From: Gossypium raimondii
Lineage: Eukaryota; Streptophyta; Magnoliopsida; Malvales; Malvaceae
DNA length: 64,000 nucleotides
Direction of reading: 5' to 3'
Assembly: GCF_025698545.1 (NCBI RefSeq)
Contig: NC_068569.1
Location: forward strand, 21,328,001 to 21,392,000
The position numbers and the translations under genes were made by a program. Of the stretch, positions 1-11,076 are shown in pieces. The notes under the pieces were generated by a model. That model ran no database searches. It was not told the origin of the DNA and saw only the letters and a list, made by a program, of their open reading frames with translations. Position 1 is the stretch's first letter; the number at the start of each line of letters is the position of its first letter.

Positions 1-447
1 GGGACCTATAACAGCTACATCATAGTTTGCGGTTTGGGGATCTTCAACCAACTCTGAAGATACCATTTCAAATGATAAGATTGCATATTTGTAAGCCTCA
101 ACGCAACAATTAAGAGCTTTCAAAGCCTGAGGAGAACCTGGTTTCTTAATTATTTCATTATATAAATTCAACGTTGCTTTGGCATTTGCTGCTCCTAATT
201 TCATAATTAGGGTTCCTAGTTGGGTTATATCCATTGCCGCAATAATTTTGGGAGTGGAAAGTGCTTTCAGACAAAACCTGCGGTTTTCCACTGCCTTGCC
301 ATTGCATAAATTTTCCACTAGTTGCGATGAAGGTACCGGAAGGGAAACATTAGCCTTTGGAATAATTGCATTTGTTGGCAAAGAAGAAAGCGAAAAGATA
401 TATAAGAAAATAACTAAAACTAAGCATAACTGATTTGGAGGAGCCAT
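1..447 (-). CDS. PMEI-domain secreted inhibitor, copy 1 (3' end outside window)
   Basis: First member of the array. The ATG is at 447 and 149 codons stay open to the window edge, so the last 48 residues (second half of the C-terminal helices, including the last conserved Cys) lie to the left. The visible part has the signal peptide, the first Cys pair (C48 and C59) and the CC pair at 114-115 seen in the complete copies. It differs from copy 2 by a few substitutions, such as T to I in the 'MDTTQ' stretch and V to L in 'LNVYN'. Like its siblings it should be an extracellular inhibitor of invertase or pectin methylesterase. A TATA box lies about 80 bp upstream. Whether the missing end is intact cannot be seen. 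Confidence 0.82.
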   Translation of the reverse strand, partial: MAPPNQLCLVLVIFLYIFSLSSLPTNAIIPKANVSLPVPSSQLVENLCNGKAVENRRFCLKALSTPKIIAAMDITQLGTLIMKLGAANAKATLNLYNEIIKKPGSPQALKALNCCVEAYKYAILSFEMVSSELVEDPQTANYDVAVIGP

Positions 448-522
448 TGTCTTGTTGATTATGATACGAAGATATTTTAAATTACAAATTTTGATCTTGT
501 GAATTTTTAATTTCTTTTAATA

Positions 523-531
523 CCTTTTATA
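523..531 (-). promoter_or_regulatory. TATA box of PMEI copy 1
   Basis: The minus strand reads TATAAAAGG 76-84 bp upstream of the ATG at 447. This is a good TATA consensus and leaves room for a leader of about 50 nt. The site is conserved in position in every unit, within an otherwise AT-rich spacer of about 330 bp (448-780) that holds no gene. Confidence 0.6.
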
Positions 532-780
532 AAGGTAAAACGAATCTATTTTTTGATAAGTCTTAGCAACAATAACATACATTATTATCAATTATAACAA
601 TAAAGTTATTTTAAACTTTTGTTAACAAAACTAATTTACTAATTTATTTACTAATATAAGTGTTTGACTGTACAATTATATTGTTTTTTTCTCTTTTTGT
701 TGAAAATTTCGGTTGGAATCAACTTTTCTTTTGGTGTGTAAATAAAACTAACCAACTCGCTAAATAATTGCAAATATAAA

Positions 781-2736
781 CTAAACTACTTTATCAAACC
801 AAAGTTCATCTAACATCTCCTCGTGGAAATTAACAAACACATGCACCTCTCAGTATTCCTATTTGAAGCCACCATAGCAAGCCTTTCACTACTTTATTCC
901 TCTCTCTCAAATACACTTGTTTTACCATTGGACTATAGTTTGTAAAAACAAATGAATCCTTCTTATCAAGGTTGAGGACGAACTGGCCAAGCAGCTAACT
1001 TGCAAAGCTTTAATGAATTCCAAGCTATCCATGTGTATCGACACATTCTTGTACCCCTCTCTCTAAATAATGCCAAAACCATCAAGTATCCACAAATTTC
1101 AGCTTCAAAACTAGAACAACTCCCCAAATAGTGGTTATATCGAAGGATCTATTCTTCATTTTGTTTACATGTAACAGCCCCGGCAGTAGCAAAACATGTT
1201 TCCATCCTAACAGTCTCGTCAGCATATAACGCTTTAAATTTCCTACCAATTAACGTTCAGAATCAATAACGAGATGTCTAGAGAGGTGACTCTTATAGGC
1301 TAAATTGTACTATTTTGCCAAGCTTCTAAATATCTTAATAGTTTAAATAAAACCCCATTTTATTCCCTAAAAGTAAAAAACGTTCTTGTTTTTCCATATG
1401 CGTCAAGCTATTAAACCAAAATAACTAGACAAAAAGATCCACACACACGACATCCACACTGGAGATCATAATATAGTCTCCATCTAGATTAGAGCAGAAT
1501 CAGGGCCGAGGGTTTGCAGGCACAATCCGTACTCATGCCTCTTTTACAGCAGGGAAATCCCTAACCACATGAATTAAATCTTTCATTTCATTGTGACACA
1601 TATGACCAATGCCCTTCCGTATCTGTTCCAAATAGTTAGAAGATGTTGTTAGAACACAAGCCATTAAATAAAAGGCACGTTAAGGTCCTTGAAAATTCCT
1701 TAGCCACCCTTTGTCTTTTCTATGCCATGTACCCTCCATTCTAGATCAATAAGCACTCTTGACCAAAAATGACCCTACCGAGGTGCGCACCCAATTGATT
1801 TTATCAGGACCAGCCTAAGGGTGGTAAGGGGAATACTCACAACTCTTTTATCAATATCCTTTGGAAACCGAGCTCTAAACAGTTCTAGATTCCATATCCC
1901 ATACTTTGTTACCATGTCACACTGTAAACAATCAATCATAAGATTCATTTGAGAAGTCACATGATTGAATGAACACCAACAGTAGACAAAATTCCTGGTC
2001 CATATAGACCAATATAAATTCTCTCTCGATATGGGTCGTCTTTGAGGAAGTCCTCTCCATACGGCTGAATACCTTCCTCGAGCAATACTTTCAGGCACCC
2101 TCACTTTCATTCAATACTTCGATCGAATAACACGAACCCTTAAGGCTATATCCTTAGACACTTGATTTTAGCAAAAAAAATAAGCATTCAAATCATTTAA
2201 ATATCTTAGAACTAATCCTCCACAGGTAGGAGGTTGAAAATTAGGTCTTAATCAACTAGAGACACTCTCCTTCCACCATTAGTCGAGACCCATATGAATT
2301 GTCTTGTCGATCGTTCAACCTACAGGAAAACACATTTCAAAAGTTACATTGGTTGCATAAAATAATTTGGTAAAGAAAAAAGAACAGACTAAACAAGAGT
2401 AACACTACCTGTCATAGAGAGCTACTTAGCGCCCTAATTACTCAATTTGCTATGCACCTATTCTGCCACAAACCGCAACATAGAGTTAGAAACTCTGATA
2501 TAGAATAACGGCACTCTAAAGTACATTTCAATATCTTGGGCCCTTTTCAAACCAAGTAAACTACTTACCATGTTACTAAGATCATCACCCACTCCTTCAG
2601 AAAAGAAAATGTTGGTTTTCTGGGTATTGGCTTGATGGCCTAAGAAAGTAAATAAGCAGTGAAGAATTCCTTTAAGGATCTGAACATGCTTTAAGTCCGC
2701 TATCAAAAAGATTACAAAATCATTTGCAAAGAACAA
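781..2736 (-). mobile_element. LINE ORF2 remnant, unit 1
   Basis: Degenerate 3' half of a non-LTR retrotransposon ORF2 on the minus strand. From 5' to 3': an RT piece (2736-2458) with 'HLFFANDFVIF', 'NTQKTNIFFSEGV' and 'GVPLFYIRVSNS'-type motifs; a region preceding the zinc knuckle (2165-1775) with 'WSIWTRNFVYCWCSF'; and the tail of an RNase H domain (about 1040-781). Stops and frameshifts lie between the pieces. The RT active-site motif reads FAND instead of FADD, so it is inactive. It lies directly upstream of PMEI copy 1, in the same orientation. Confidence 0.8.
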
Positions 2737-2994
2737 ATGAGAAAGATCTGGCCTCCTTTAGATAGTTTGATTTCAATTTGTTAAAATGAACTACAAAACT
2801 ACATGGATCCAGTGGCTTGGTTTGATTTCAATTTGCTAAGAAAAACATAATAACGCAAAGTAACATCATGTTTTTTCCACGAATAGAGTAAAATATGTTA
2901 GTAATGTAAAGTTAAATGATCTTCGCTTGCCCATCTTTTCTTTCCAAATGGCTCATTATTCTTTCTTGAAGTTCAATAAAGTAATTTTCAAAGG

Positions 2995-3264
2995 ATGGGG
3001 CTTTGTCAATTAAGAGGTAATGATTCCATGATTTGGTCTTTTGATAATAAGGGAAAGTTCACTAGTACTTCTAGATGCAAGGAATTGAAAGAAAGCATTA
3101 AGGAGAAGGCAATTAAGGAAACAAATAAATGGAAATGGAGTACGGCACAAGTAGGGTGGAAGACGGTAAATACTTCCAGATCTTTCTTACAAAAATCTCA
3201 TCCTAGAATAATAGGTGTAATTATTACAAATTTCAGCAAAAAGGTCATAAATGGAATAGGTTAG
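2995..3264 (+). other. Conserved plus-strand reading frame of unknown origin, unit 1
   Basis: An 89-codon frame starting 'MGLCQLRGNDSMIWSFDN', recurring at the same place in most units between the RT fragment and the PMEI stop. After the stop at 3262-3264 the same frame continues open in some diverged units, toward 'KKVDIIWAWLDSESTLNS', so the ancestral frame was longer. It is lysine-rich and has no signal peptide. The 'IWSFDNKGKFTSTS' stretch weakly recalls the region before zf-RVT in plant LINEs, but the rest does not fit. It is more likely a fossil than a gene. The surrounding spacer (2760-3516) shows nothing else. Confidence 0.3.
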
Positions 3265-3516
3265 AAGGTTGATATTATTTGGGTTTGGTTAGATTTTGAG
3301 TCCACTTTGAATAGCTAAAGATTGGAATATTAATAATTCATTAATTTAATGGAATATGAAAAAAATGTATATAATTTTACAATGATTATTTATATTAATT
3401 CACAGTTTCAACAGCAACAATAATGGCAACACGCCAATGCCATCAATACTATATCGTCTCCATCAAGAAAACAAATTCACACATTATAATCTATTCATAT
3501 TCGTTTAATTTTTTGC

Positions 3517-4110
3517 CTAATACTCATTTGGATTTTCAAGCTCGAGAGTTGATGTTATCTCATATCCCATTGAGACATAATATTTCATAAATCGATTCCC
3601 GGTAAGGAGTCGAGGTGCTTGGACCTTTGCGTTAATCAGTTCTTTTTCACAATTAGCAATTTCGGGACCTATAACAGCTACATCATAGTTTGCGGTTTGG
3701 GGATCTTCAACCAACTCTGAAGATACCATTTCAAATGATAAGATTGCATATTTGTAAGCCTCAACGCAACAATTAAGAGCTTTCAAAGCCTGAGGAGAAC
3801 CTAGTTTCTTAATTATTTCATTATATACATTCAACGTTGCTTTGGCATTTGTTGCTCCTAATTTCATAATTAGGGTTCCTAGTTGGGTTGTATCCATTGC
3901 CGCAATAATTTTGGGAGTGGAAAGTGCTTTCAGACAAAACCTGCGGTTTTCCACTGCCTTGCCATTGCATAAATTTTCCACTAGTTGCGATGAAGGTACC
4001 GGAAGGGAAACATTAGCCTTTGGAATAATTGCATTTGTTGGCAAAGAAGAAAGCGAAAAGATAGATAAGAAAATAACTAAAACTAAGCATAACTGATTTG
4101 GAGGAGCCAT
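3517..4110 (-). CDS. PMEI-domain secreted inhibitor, copy 2 (intact, 197 aa)
   Basis: Complete intronless gene. Residues 1-27 form a signal peptide (hydrophobic core 'CLVLVIFLSIFSLSSL', likely cleaved after the TNA at 25-27), so the product is secreted to the cell wall. The remainder matches the plant invertase/pectin methylesterase inhibitor fold. C48 and C59 would close the N-terminal hairpin. C114 or C115 would pair with C154, 39-40 residues apart, as in the four-helix bundle of the family. There is an N-glycosylation sequon at N33-V-S35. The length fits the family (about 170-200 aa). Family members block either vacuolar/cell-wall invertase or pectin methylesterase, and the sequence alone does not say which. 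Relative to copy 4 it has T87, L103 and T170. A TATA box lies about 80 bp upstream. Confidence 0.9.
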   Translation of the reverse strand: MAPPNQLCLVLVIFLSIFSLSSLPTNAIIPKANVSLPVPSSQLVENLCNGKAVENRRFCLKALSTPKIIAAMDTTQLGTLIMKLGATNAKATLNVYNEIIKKLGSPQALKALNCCVEAYKYAILSFEMVSSELVEDPQTANYDVAVIGPEIANCEKELINAKVQAPRLLTGNRFMKYYVSMGYEITSTLELENPNEY

Positions 4111-4185
4111 TGTCTTGTTGATTATGATACGAAGATATTTTTAATTACAAATTTTGATCTTGTGATTTTTTAATTTCTTTTAATA

Positions 4186-4194
4186 CCTTTTATA
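4186..4194 (-). promoter_or_regulatory. TATA box of PMEI copy 2
   Basis: The minus strand reads TATAAAAGG 76-84 bp upstream of the ATG at 4110. The flanking spacer (4111-4443) is AT-rich and otherwise featureless. Confidence 0.6.
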
Positions 4195-4443
4195 AAGGTA
4201 AAACGAATCTATTTTTGATAAGTCTTAGCAACAATAACATACATTATTATCAATTATAACAATAAAGTTATTTTAAACTTTTGTTAACAAAACTAATTTA
4301 CTAATTTATTTACTAATATAAGTGTTTGACTGTACAATTATATTGTTTTTTCTCTTTTTGTTGAAAATTTCGGTTGGAATCAACTTTTCTTTTTGGTGTG
4401 TAAATAAAACTAACCAACTCTGCTAAATAATTGCAAATATAAA

Positions 4444-6405
4444 CTAAACTACTTTATCAAACCAAAGTTCATCTAACATCTCCTCAGGGAAATTAACAAA
4501 CACATGCACCTCTGTATTCCTATTTGAAGCCACCATAGCAAGCCTTTCAGCTACTTTATTCCTCTCTCTCGAAATACACTTGATTTGCCATTGGACTATA
4601 TTTTGTAAAAACAAATGAATCCTTCTTATCAAGGTTGAGGACGAATCGCCAAGCAACTAACACCGCAAAGCTTTAATGAATTCCAAGCTATCCATGTGTA
4701 TCGACACATTCTTGTACCCCTCTCTCTAAATAATGCCAAAACCATCAAGTATCCACAAATTTCAGCTTCAAAACTAGAACAACTCCCCAAATAATGGTTA
4801 TATCGAAGGATCTATTCTTCATTTTGTTTACATGTAACAGCCCCGGCAGTAGCAAAACATGTTTCCATCCTAACAGTCTCGTCAGCATATAACGCTTTAA
4901 ATTTCCTACCAATTAACGTTCAGAATCAATAACGAGATGTCTAGAGAGGTGACTCTTATAGGCTAAATTGTACTATTTTGCCAAGCTTCTAAATATCTTA
5001 ATAGTTTACATAAAACCCCATTTTATTCCCTAAAAGTAAAAAACGTTCTTGTTTTTCCATATGCGTCAAGCTATTAAACCAAAATAACTAGACAAAAGAT
5101 CCACACACACGACATCCACACTGGAGATCATAATATAGTCTCCATCTAGATTAGAGCGAATCGTACCGAGGGTTTGCAGCACAATCCGTACTCATGCCTC
5201 TTTTACGTAAGGAAATCCCTAACCACATGAATTAAATCTTTCATTTCATAGTGACACATATGACCAATGCCCTTCCGTATCTGTTCCAAATAGTTAGAAG
5301 ATGTTGTTAGAACACAAGCCATTAAAAAAAAGGCACGTTAAGGTCCTTGAAAATTCCTTAGCCACCCTTTGTCTTTTCTATGCCATGTACCCTCCATTCT
5401 AGATCAATAAGCACTCTTGACCAAAAATGACCCTACCGAGGTGCGCACCCAATTGATTTTATCAGGACCAGCCTAAGGGTGGTAAGGGGAATACTCACAA
5501 CTCTTTTATCAATATCCTTTGGAAACCGAGCTCTAAACAGTTCTAGATTCCATATCCCATCCTTTGTTACCATGTCACACAGTAAACAATCAATCATAAG
5601 ATTGATTTGAGAAGTCACATGATTGAATGAACACCAACAGTAGACAAAATTCCTGGTCCATATAGACCAATATAAATTCTCTCTCGATATGGGTCGTCTT
5701 TGAGGAAGTCCTCTCCATACGACTGAATACCTTCCTCGGGCAATACTTTCAGGCACCCTCACTTTAATTCCATACTTCGATCGAATAACACGAACCCATA
5801 AGGAAGTATCCTTAGAGACTTGATTAATTCCCAATTTTAGCAAAAAAAATAAGCATTCAAATCATTTAAATCTCTTAGACCTAATCCTCCACAGGCAAGA
5901 GATTGAAAATTAGGTCTTAATCAACTAGAGACACTCTCCTTCCACCATTAGTCGAGACCCATATGAATTATCTTGTCGATCGTTCAACCTACATGAAAAC
6001 ACATTTCAAAAGTTACATTGGTTGCATAAAATAATTTCGTAAAGAATGAATAACAAACTAAACAAGAGTAACACTACCTGTCATAGAGAGCTACTTAGTG
6101 CCCTAATTACTCAATTTGCTACACACCTATTCTGCCACAAACCGCAACGTAGAGTTAGAAACTCTGATATAGAATAACGACACTCCAAAGTACATTTCAA
6201 TGTCTTGGGCCCTTTTCAAACCAAGTAAACTACTTACCATGTTACTAAGATCATCACCCACTCCTTCAGAAAAGAAAATGTTGGTTTTCTGGGTATTGAC
6301 TTGATGGCCTAAGAAAGTAAATAAGCAGTGAAGAATTCCTTTAAGGATCTGAACATGCTTTAAGTCCGCTATCAAAAAGATTACAAAATCATTTGCAAAG
6401 AACAA
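4444..6405 (-). mobile_element. LINE ORF2 remnant, unit 2
   Basis: Best-preserved LINE remnant of the array. RT fragment at 6405-6127 (FAND motif). An open 136-codon zf-RVT-proximal piece at 5843-5433, with 'LWVRVIRSKYG', 'PESIARG' and 'WRGL', the typical LINE order. RNase H tail at 4656-4444 with 'SRERNKVAERLAMVAS'. The intervening stretches are degenerate. The order RT, zf-RVT region, RNase H is that of plant L1-clade elements. The 5' half (endonuclease, ORF1) is absent from every unit. Confidence 0.82.
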
Positions 6406-6663
6406 ATGAGAAAGATATGGCCTCCTTTAGATAGTTTGATTTCAATTTGTTAAAATGAACTACAAAACTACATGGATCCAGTGGCTTGGTTTGATTTCAA
6501 TTTGCTAAGAAAAACATAATACTGCAAAGTAACATCATGTTTTTTTCCACGAATAGAGTAAAATATGTTAGTAATGTAAAGTTAAATGATCTTCGCTTGC
6601 CCATCTTTTTTTTCCAAATGGCTCATTATTCTTTCTTGAAGTTCAATAAAGTAATTTTCAAAG

Positions 6664-6930
6664 GATGGGGCTTTGTCAATTAAGAGGTAATGATTCCATG
6701 ATTTGGTCTTTTGATAATAAGGGAAAGTTCACTAGTACTTCTAGATGCAAGGAATTGAAAGAAAGCATTAAGGAGAAGGCAATTAAGGAACAAATAAATG
6801 GAAATGGAGTACGGCACAAGTAGGGTGGAAGACGGTAAATACTTCCAGATCTTTCTTACAAAAATCTCATCCTAGAATAATAGGTGTAATTATTACAAAT
6901 TTCAGCAAAAAGGTCATAAATGGAATAGGT
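6664..6930 (+). pseudogene. Plus-strand frame of unknown origin, unit 2 (frameshifted)
   Basis: Same segment as 2995-3264, but one A is missing in the 'aaggaaacaaataaatgg' run (near 6790), which breaks the frame after about 40 codons. Confidence 0.3.
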
Positions 6931-7184
6931 TAGAAGGTTGATATTATTTGGGTTTGGTTAGATTTTGAGTCCACTTTGAATAGCTAAAGATTGGAATATT
7001 AATAATTCATTAATTTAATGGAATATGAAAAAATGTATATAATTTTACAATGATTATTTATATTAATTCACAGTTTCAACAAAGAACAATAATGGCAACA
7101 CGCCAATGCCATCAATACTATATCGTATCCATCAAGAAAACAAATTCACACATTATAATCTATTCATATTCGTTTAATTTTTGC

Positions 7185-7775
7185 CTAATACTCATTTGGA
7201 TTTTCAAGCTCGAGAGTTGATGTTATCTCATATCCCATTGAGACATAATATTTCATAAATCGATTCCTTGAAGGAGTCGAGGTGCTTGGACCTTTGCGTT
7301 AATCAGTTCTTTTTCACAATTAGCAATTTGGGACCTATAACAGACTACATCATAGTTTGCGGTTTGGGGATCTTCAACCAACTCAAGATACCATTTCAAA
7401 TGATAAGATTGCATATTTGTAAGCCTCAACGCAACAATTAAGAGCTTTCAAAGCCTGAGGAGAACCTGGTTTCTTAATTATTTCATTATATACATTCAAC
7501 GTTGCTTTGGCATTTGCTGCTCCTAATTTCATAATTAGGGTTCCTAGTTGGGTTGTATCCATTGCCGCAATAATTTTGGGAGTGGAAAGTGCTTTCAGAC
7601 AAAACCTGCGGTTTTCCACTGCCTTGCCATTGCATAAATTTTCCACTAGTTGCGATGAAGGTACCGGAAGGGAAACATTAGCCTTTGGAATAATTGCATT
7701 TGTTGGCAAAGAAGAAAGCGAAAAGATAGATAAGAAAACAACTAAAACTAAGCATAACTGATTTGGAGGAGCCAT
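7185..7775 (-). pseudogene. PMEI-domain inhibitor, copy 3 (frameshifted as sequenced)
   Basis: The ATG at 7775 and the first about 130 codons are intact and match copy 2. Four small indels then disturb the C-terminal third: loss of two bases at a CTG near 7385, one extra base at a CAG near 7342, one lost base near 7328 and one lost at a CCG near 7266. The net change is minus 3, so the original frame and the terminal stop are restored. Such a cluster, mostly on CHG trinucleotides, looks more like consensus error than decay, so the gene may really be intact. A TATA box is present upstream, as in copy 2. Confidence 0.75.
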
Positions 7776-8460
7776 TGTCTTGTTGATTATGATACGAAGA
7801 TATTTTTAATTACAAATTTTGATCTTGTGATTTTTTAATTTCTTTTAATACCTTTTATAAAGGTAAAACGAATCTATTTTTTGATAAGTCTTAGCAACAA
7901 TAACATACATTATTATCAATTATAACAATAAAGTTATTTTAAACTTTTGTTAACAAAACTAATTTACTAATTTACTTACTAATATAAGTGTTTGACTGTA
8001 CAATTATATTGTTTTTTTCTCTTTTTGTTGAAAATTTCGGTTGGAATCAACTTTTCTTTTTGGTGTGTAAATAAAACTAACCAACTATGCTAAATAATTG
8101 CAAATGGAAACTAAACTACTTTATCAAACCCAAGTTCATCTAACATCTCCTCAGGGAAATTAACAAACACCTGCACGTCTGTATTTCTATTTGAAGCCAC
8201 CATAGCAAGCCTTTCAGCTACTTTATTCCTCTCTCTCGAAATACACTTGATTTTCCATTGGACTATATTTTGTAAAAACAAATGAATCCTTCTTATCAAG
8301 GTTGAGGACGAACTGGCCAAGCAGCTAACCTGCAAAGCTTTAATGAATTTCAAGCTATCCATGTGTATCGACACATTCTTGTACTCCTCTCTCTAAATAC
8401 TGCCAAAACCATCAAGTATCCACAAATTTCAGCTTCAAAACTAGAACAACTCCCCAAATA

Positions 8461-8465
8461 GTGGT
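8461..8465. repeat. Target-site duplication, left copy (gtggt)
   Basis: The 5-bp direct repeat gtggt directly precedes the TG start of the LTR. The matching copy is at 11072-11076. Confidence 0.85.
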
Positions 8466-8845
8466 TGTTGACACCATTTTTTTGATGGAAAACGGGGTCG
8501 ACTTGGGTTTTTGAAAATGAAAACGAAAATGGGAGTCGCTACCGATCCTTTTTGATAAGATGTGATCGGGTCACCTTGAAAAGTGGTTGTTTTTAATAAA
8601 TGATTTGATTTTATTAAAACAACAAGTTTGGTCCACGAAATTCAAAAAAATGAGTTCGGGAGTCGGTTACGCACGAGGAAGGATTAGCACCCTCGATACG
8701 CCCAAAAATTGGTACCTAGTTGATTACTTAATGTATTAGTGTCGAAAAACTGAAAAAACTTTAAAGAAATTTAAAATACGATCCTTAAAAAAAACTAGAA
8801 TAGCATAGATTAAAATTCAAGAGGATATTTGGCAATTTGATTAAA

Positions 8846-9150
8846 CGAGAAATCGAAACCCAGCACCTTAGGGCACGTTCCTCAAATTTCTAAACGCAAA
8901 ACATTGCCTCGTTTTAAAATTTCGAAAAGATATTCGACTATTTGGCCAAACGAGTAATCGAAACCCAGCACGTTAGGGCACGTTTTCTCGAATTTCCAAA
9001 TGTGAAATATGGTCTTATTTTGAAAGTTTAAAAAGGGTATTTGGCTATTTGGGTCGAACGAGAAATCGAAACCCAGCACATTAGGGCACGTTTTCTCGAT
9101 TTTCCAAACGCAAAATATTACCTTATTTAGAAAATTTTCTTTTTGATGTA
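8846..9150. repeat. Three imperfect tandem repeats of about 105-108 bp inside the solo LTR
   Basis: Each unit starts 'cgagwaatcgaaacccagca' and carries 'ttagggcacgtt'. Starts are at 8846, 8951 and 9059; the third is incomplete. Confidence 0.8.
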
Positions 9151-10909
9151 TGGTGTTAATATGCATAACAAAACGATAATGAATACGACAAGTTAAGCAT
9201 AAATAATGCAAACAATCAACAAAATGAAATAAATAAATATAAGAGACGAATCAATCACATACATAACAACAAGTAAAAAAAATGAATAGATTTAAAATGT
9301 CCTTTTTTAAAAAAAGATGATGAACACATGAATAAATAAATAATAACAATAAAGAAGATGAATAAAAATTATGAACATATAAAAAGATATACATGTATGT
9401 ACATATATGTATATATATATCATAAAATATATGAAAAAGGAAGTACGTATATGTATATTCATAAAAACAAAAATGTATACATATATATATATATATAGAT
9501 ATGGGTACAAATTACAAAATAAATAAAAATATATAGGAGTTTCTATGTATATATAAATAAGTTATAAAAGGTATCTAACTGTACATATGTATATTGAAAT
9601 GAATAACAAAGATATAATAGGAATCAACAATAAATTATGAAATATAAATTATATACGTGTAGAAAATGAAATTGTTTTTAAAAACATATAAATAAATTTA
9701 AAAGACAACTTAAAGTTAATGATATGAAAATAAATGACATATACATAAAATAAAAGTAAATATTATAAATATTATATATAGGTGTATCATATAAAAATAT
9801 TGTTGCATAAATCTTTAAAGCATCAAATGTATATAAGTGAATCTTAAGAATATACTACAAAGTAACCATTAAAGTATACATATTACGTTATATTAATAAT
9901 AAATAATTGAATGATACATTATAAAATTAAATGATAATATATGATAAGTAAAAGCTCAAAGTAATAACATGTCATAAATATGATTACGTATATAAAACGT
10001 TATATAGGTTAATAAAACATAATAATAATGCTAAATAATAATAATAGTAACAGTAAAGTAAAACTAGTAGTAAACTAATAAAAATAATAAAACAAAGGAC
10101 CGATTTAGAATTAAATAGAAATTTAGTAGCAAATCTTGACATAAATAGAAAAGAAAGGACCAGATTGAATCATGGTGAAAAATAATAAGGACCTGGAACA
10201 TAAATAACCCTCCCATACCAAAACTCGAGGGTCAAGCTGCAAGCGGATCGGGTCATCGAATTCGAGCCTTATCGACGTCGTTTTGAGGCTATCAAGCAAG
10301 CCACAAACGACGTCGTTTCACGCTTGCTTTAAGACTCAAAAGAAAGGGAAAAATTCATCAGACGACAAAAAAAAACAATAATAAGAACAAGAGAAACCCT
10401 AAGGGTTTCCCCCTTTTTTCTCTCCGCCGCTTGAAGCCGCTCTTCTTCAACACCGATTTGGACGGAGCAAAGAAGAGCTTCGACGGCGCCAAGGTAAGAA
10501 CTCTCCGTCTTTTCTTCTTTTTATTTAATATATATATATATGCTAAAAAACGAAAACGAAAGAAGTAAATCAGGAGATAGAACGAAGAAGAGGAAAGAGG
10601 AAAACCTTTTCTTCAAATTTTCAATTTTTTTATTGATTCATCAATGTTTTTTTTAATTTTTTCTATCGGTTTCAGCCCCCCTTTTTTACATTTTTCCGCG
10701 GCCTTTATAGCCGATTTTACACTTTTTTCTATTTCTATTGTTGTTTCTTCCTCTGTTCTTGCTGCTTGTTTCTTCTTTCGTGTTTGTTTACAGGTCTTTG
10801 GCGAAGGCGGAGGAGTGGCTTGCCGTTTTGGTGCAAGGATGGCTGGCAGTGGCAGGCCTCGGGCGTGGTGCGCGCTGAAGGCGCACATGGGTAGCAGTAG
10901 GGGAACGGC

Positions 10910-10933
10910 GCCAGAAACCCTAGGGTTTCTGGC
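10910..10933. repeat. Perfect 24-bp palindrome with telobox core in the LTR
   Basis: The left arm 'gccagaaaccct' (10910-10921) is followed immediately by its exact reverse complement. The centre is the AAACCCTA-type telobox. A second, spaced 'gaaaccct'/'agggtttc' pair lies at 10393-10409. These could be protein-binding sites in the LTR promoter or leader; function is unknown. Confidence 0.7.
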
Positions 10934-11071
10934 ATTCTGAAAATGTCAAACGTTTTGGGCCATTTGGGCTTTTGAATTTTGGATTGTGGGTCTATTATTG
11001 TAATGGACTTATAATTTTTATTTTTTGGCTTGTTATGTTGGTATGGGCCCGGGCAAAATATGGGCTTTACA

Positions 11072-11076
11072 GTGGT
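11072..11076. repeat. Target-site duplication, right copy (gtggt)
   Basis: Matches 8461-8465 and follows the CA end of the LTR. Confidence 0.85.

Larger units (their letters stand above)
8466..11071 (+). mobile_element. Solo LTR of an LTR retrotransposon (2606 bp)
   Basis: Begins TGTTGACACC, ends GGGCTTTACA (TG...CA rule) and is flanked by gtggt on both sides. The early 'aacggggtcgac' and 'gggagtcgct' motifs are common in plant Ty3/gypsy LTRs. No gag, pol, primer-binding site or polypurine tract is present, so this is a solo LTR left by LTR-LTR recombination. It is orientated as written if those motifs mark the 5' side. Internally it holds three tandem repeats of about 106 bp (8846-9150), an AT-rich middle with TA microsatellites (9408-9420, 9480-9496), a GC-richer 3' third and a 24-bp palindrome. 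Short ORFs inside it have no recognisable domain. Confidence 0.88.

Noticed and set aside
2995..3264. Plus-strand frame as a zf-RVT domain of a second, oppositely orientated LINE
   Set aside because: Only 'IWSFDNKGKFTSTS' is reminiscent; the Trp/Cys/His pattern expected afterwards is absent, so I left it unassigned.
3842..4096. 84-codon plus-strand frame antisense to PMEI, open in nearly every copy
   Set aside because: It is the mirror of the conserved PMEI coding strand (codons about 6-90) and stays open because the PMEI sequence is conserved. It breaks when the PMEI copy breaks and has no own promoter or family.
9307..9510. 67-codon minus-strand frame rich in Tyr and Ile
   Set aside because: Produced by a TA-type microsatellite; low-complexity translation.
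10644..10940. Frames of 66-98 codons on both strands in the 3' part of the first solo LTR
   Set aside because: Overlapping frames in a GC-rich non-coding LTR segment, with no domain or conserved counterpart.
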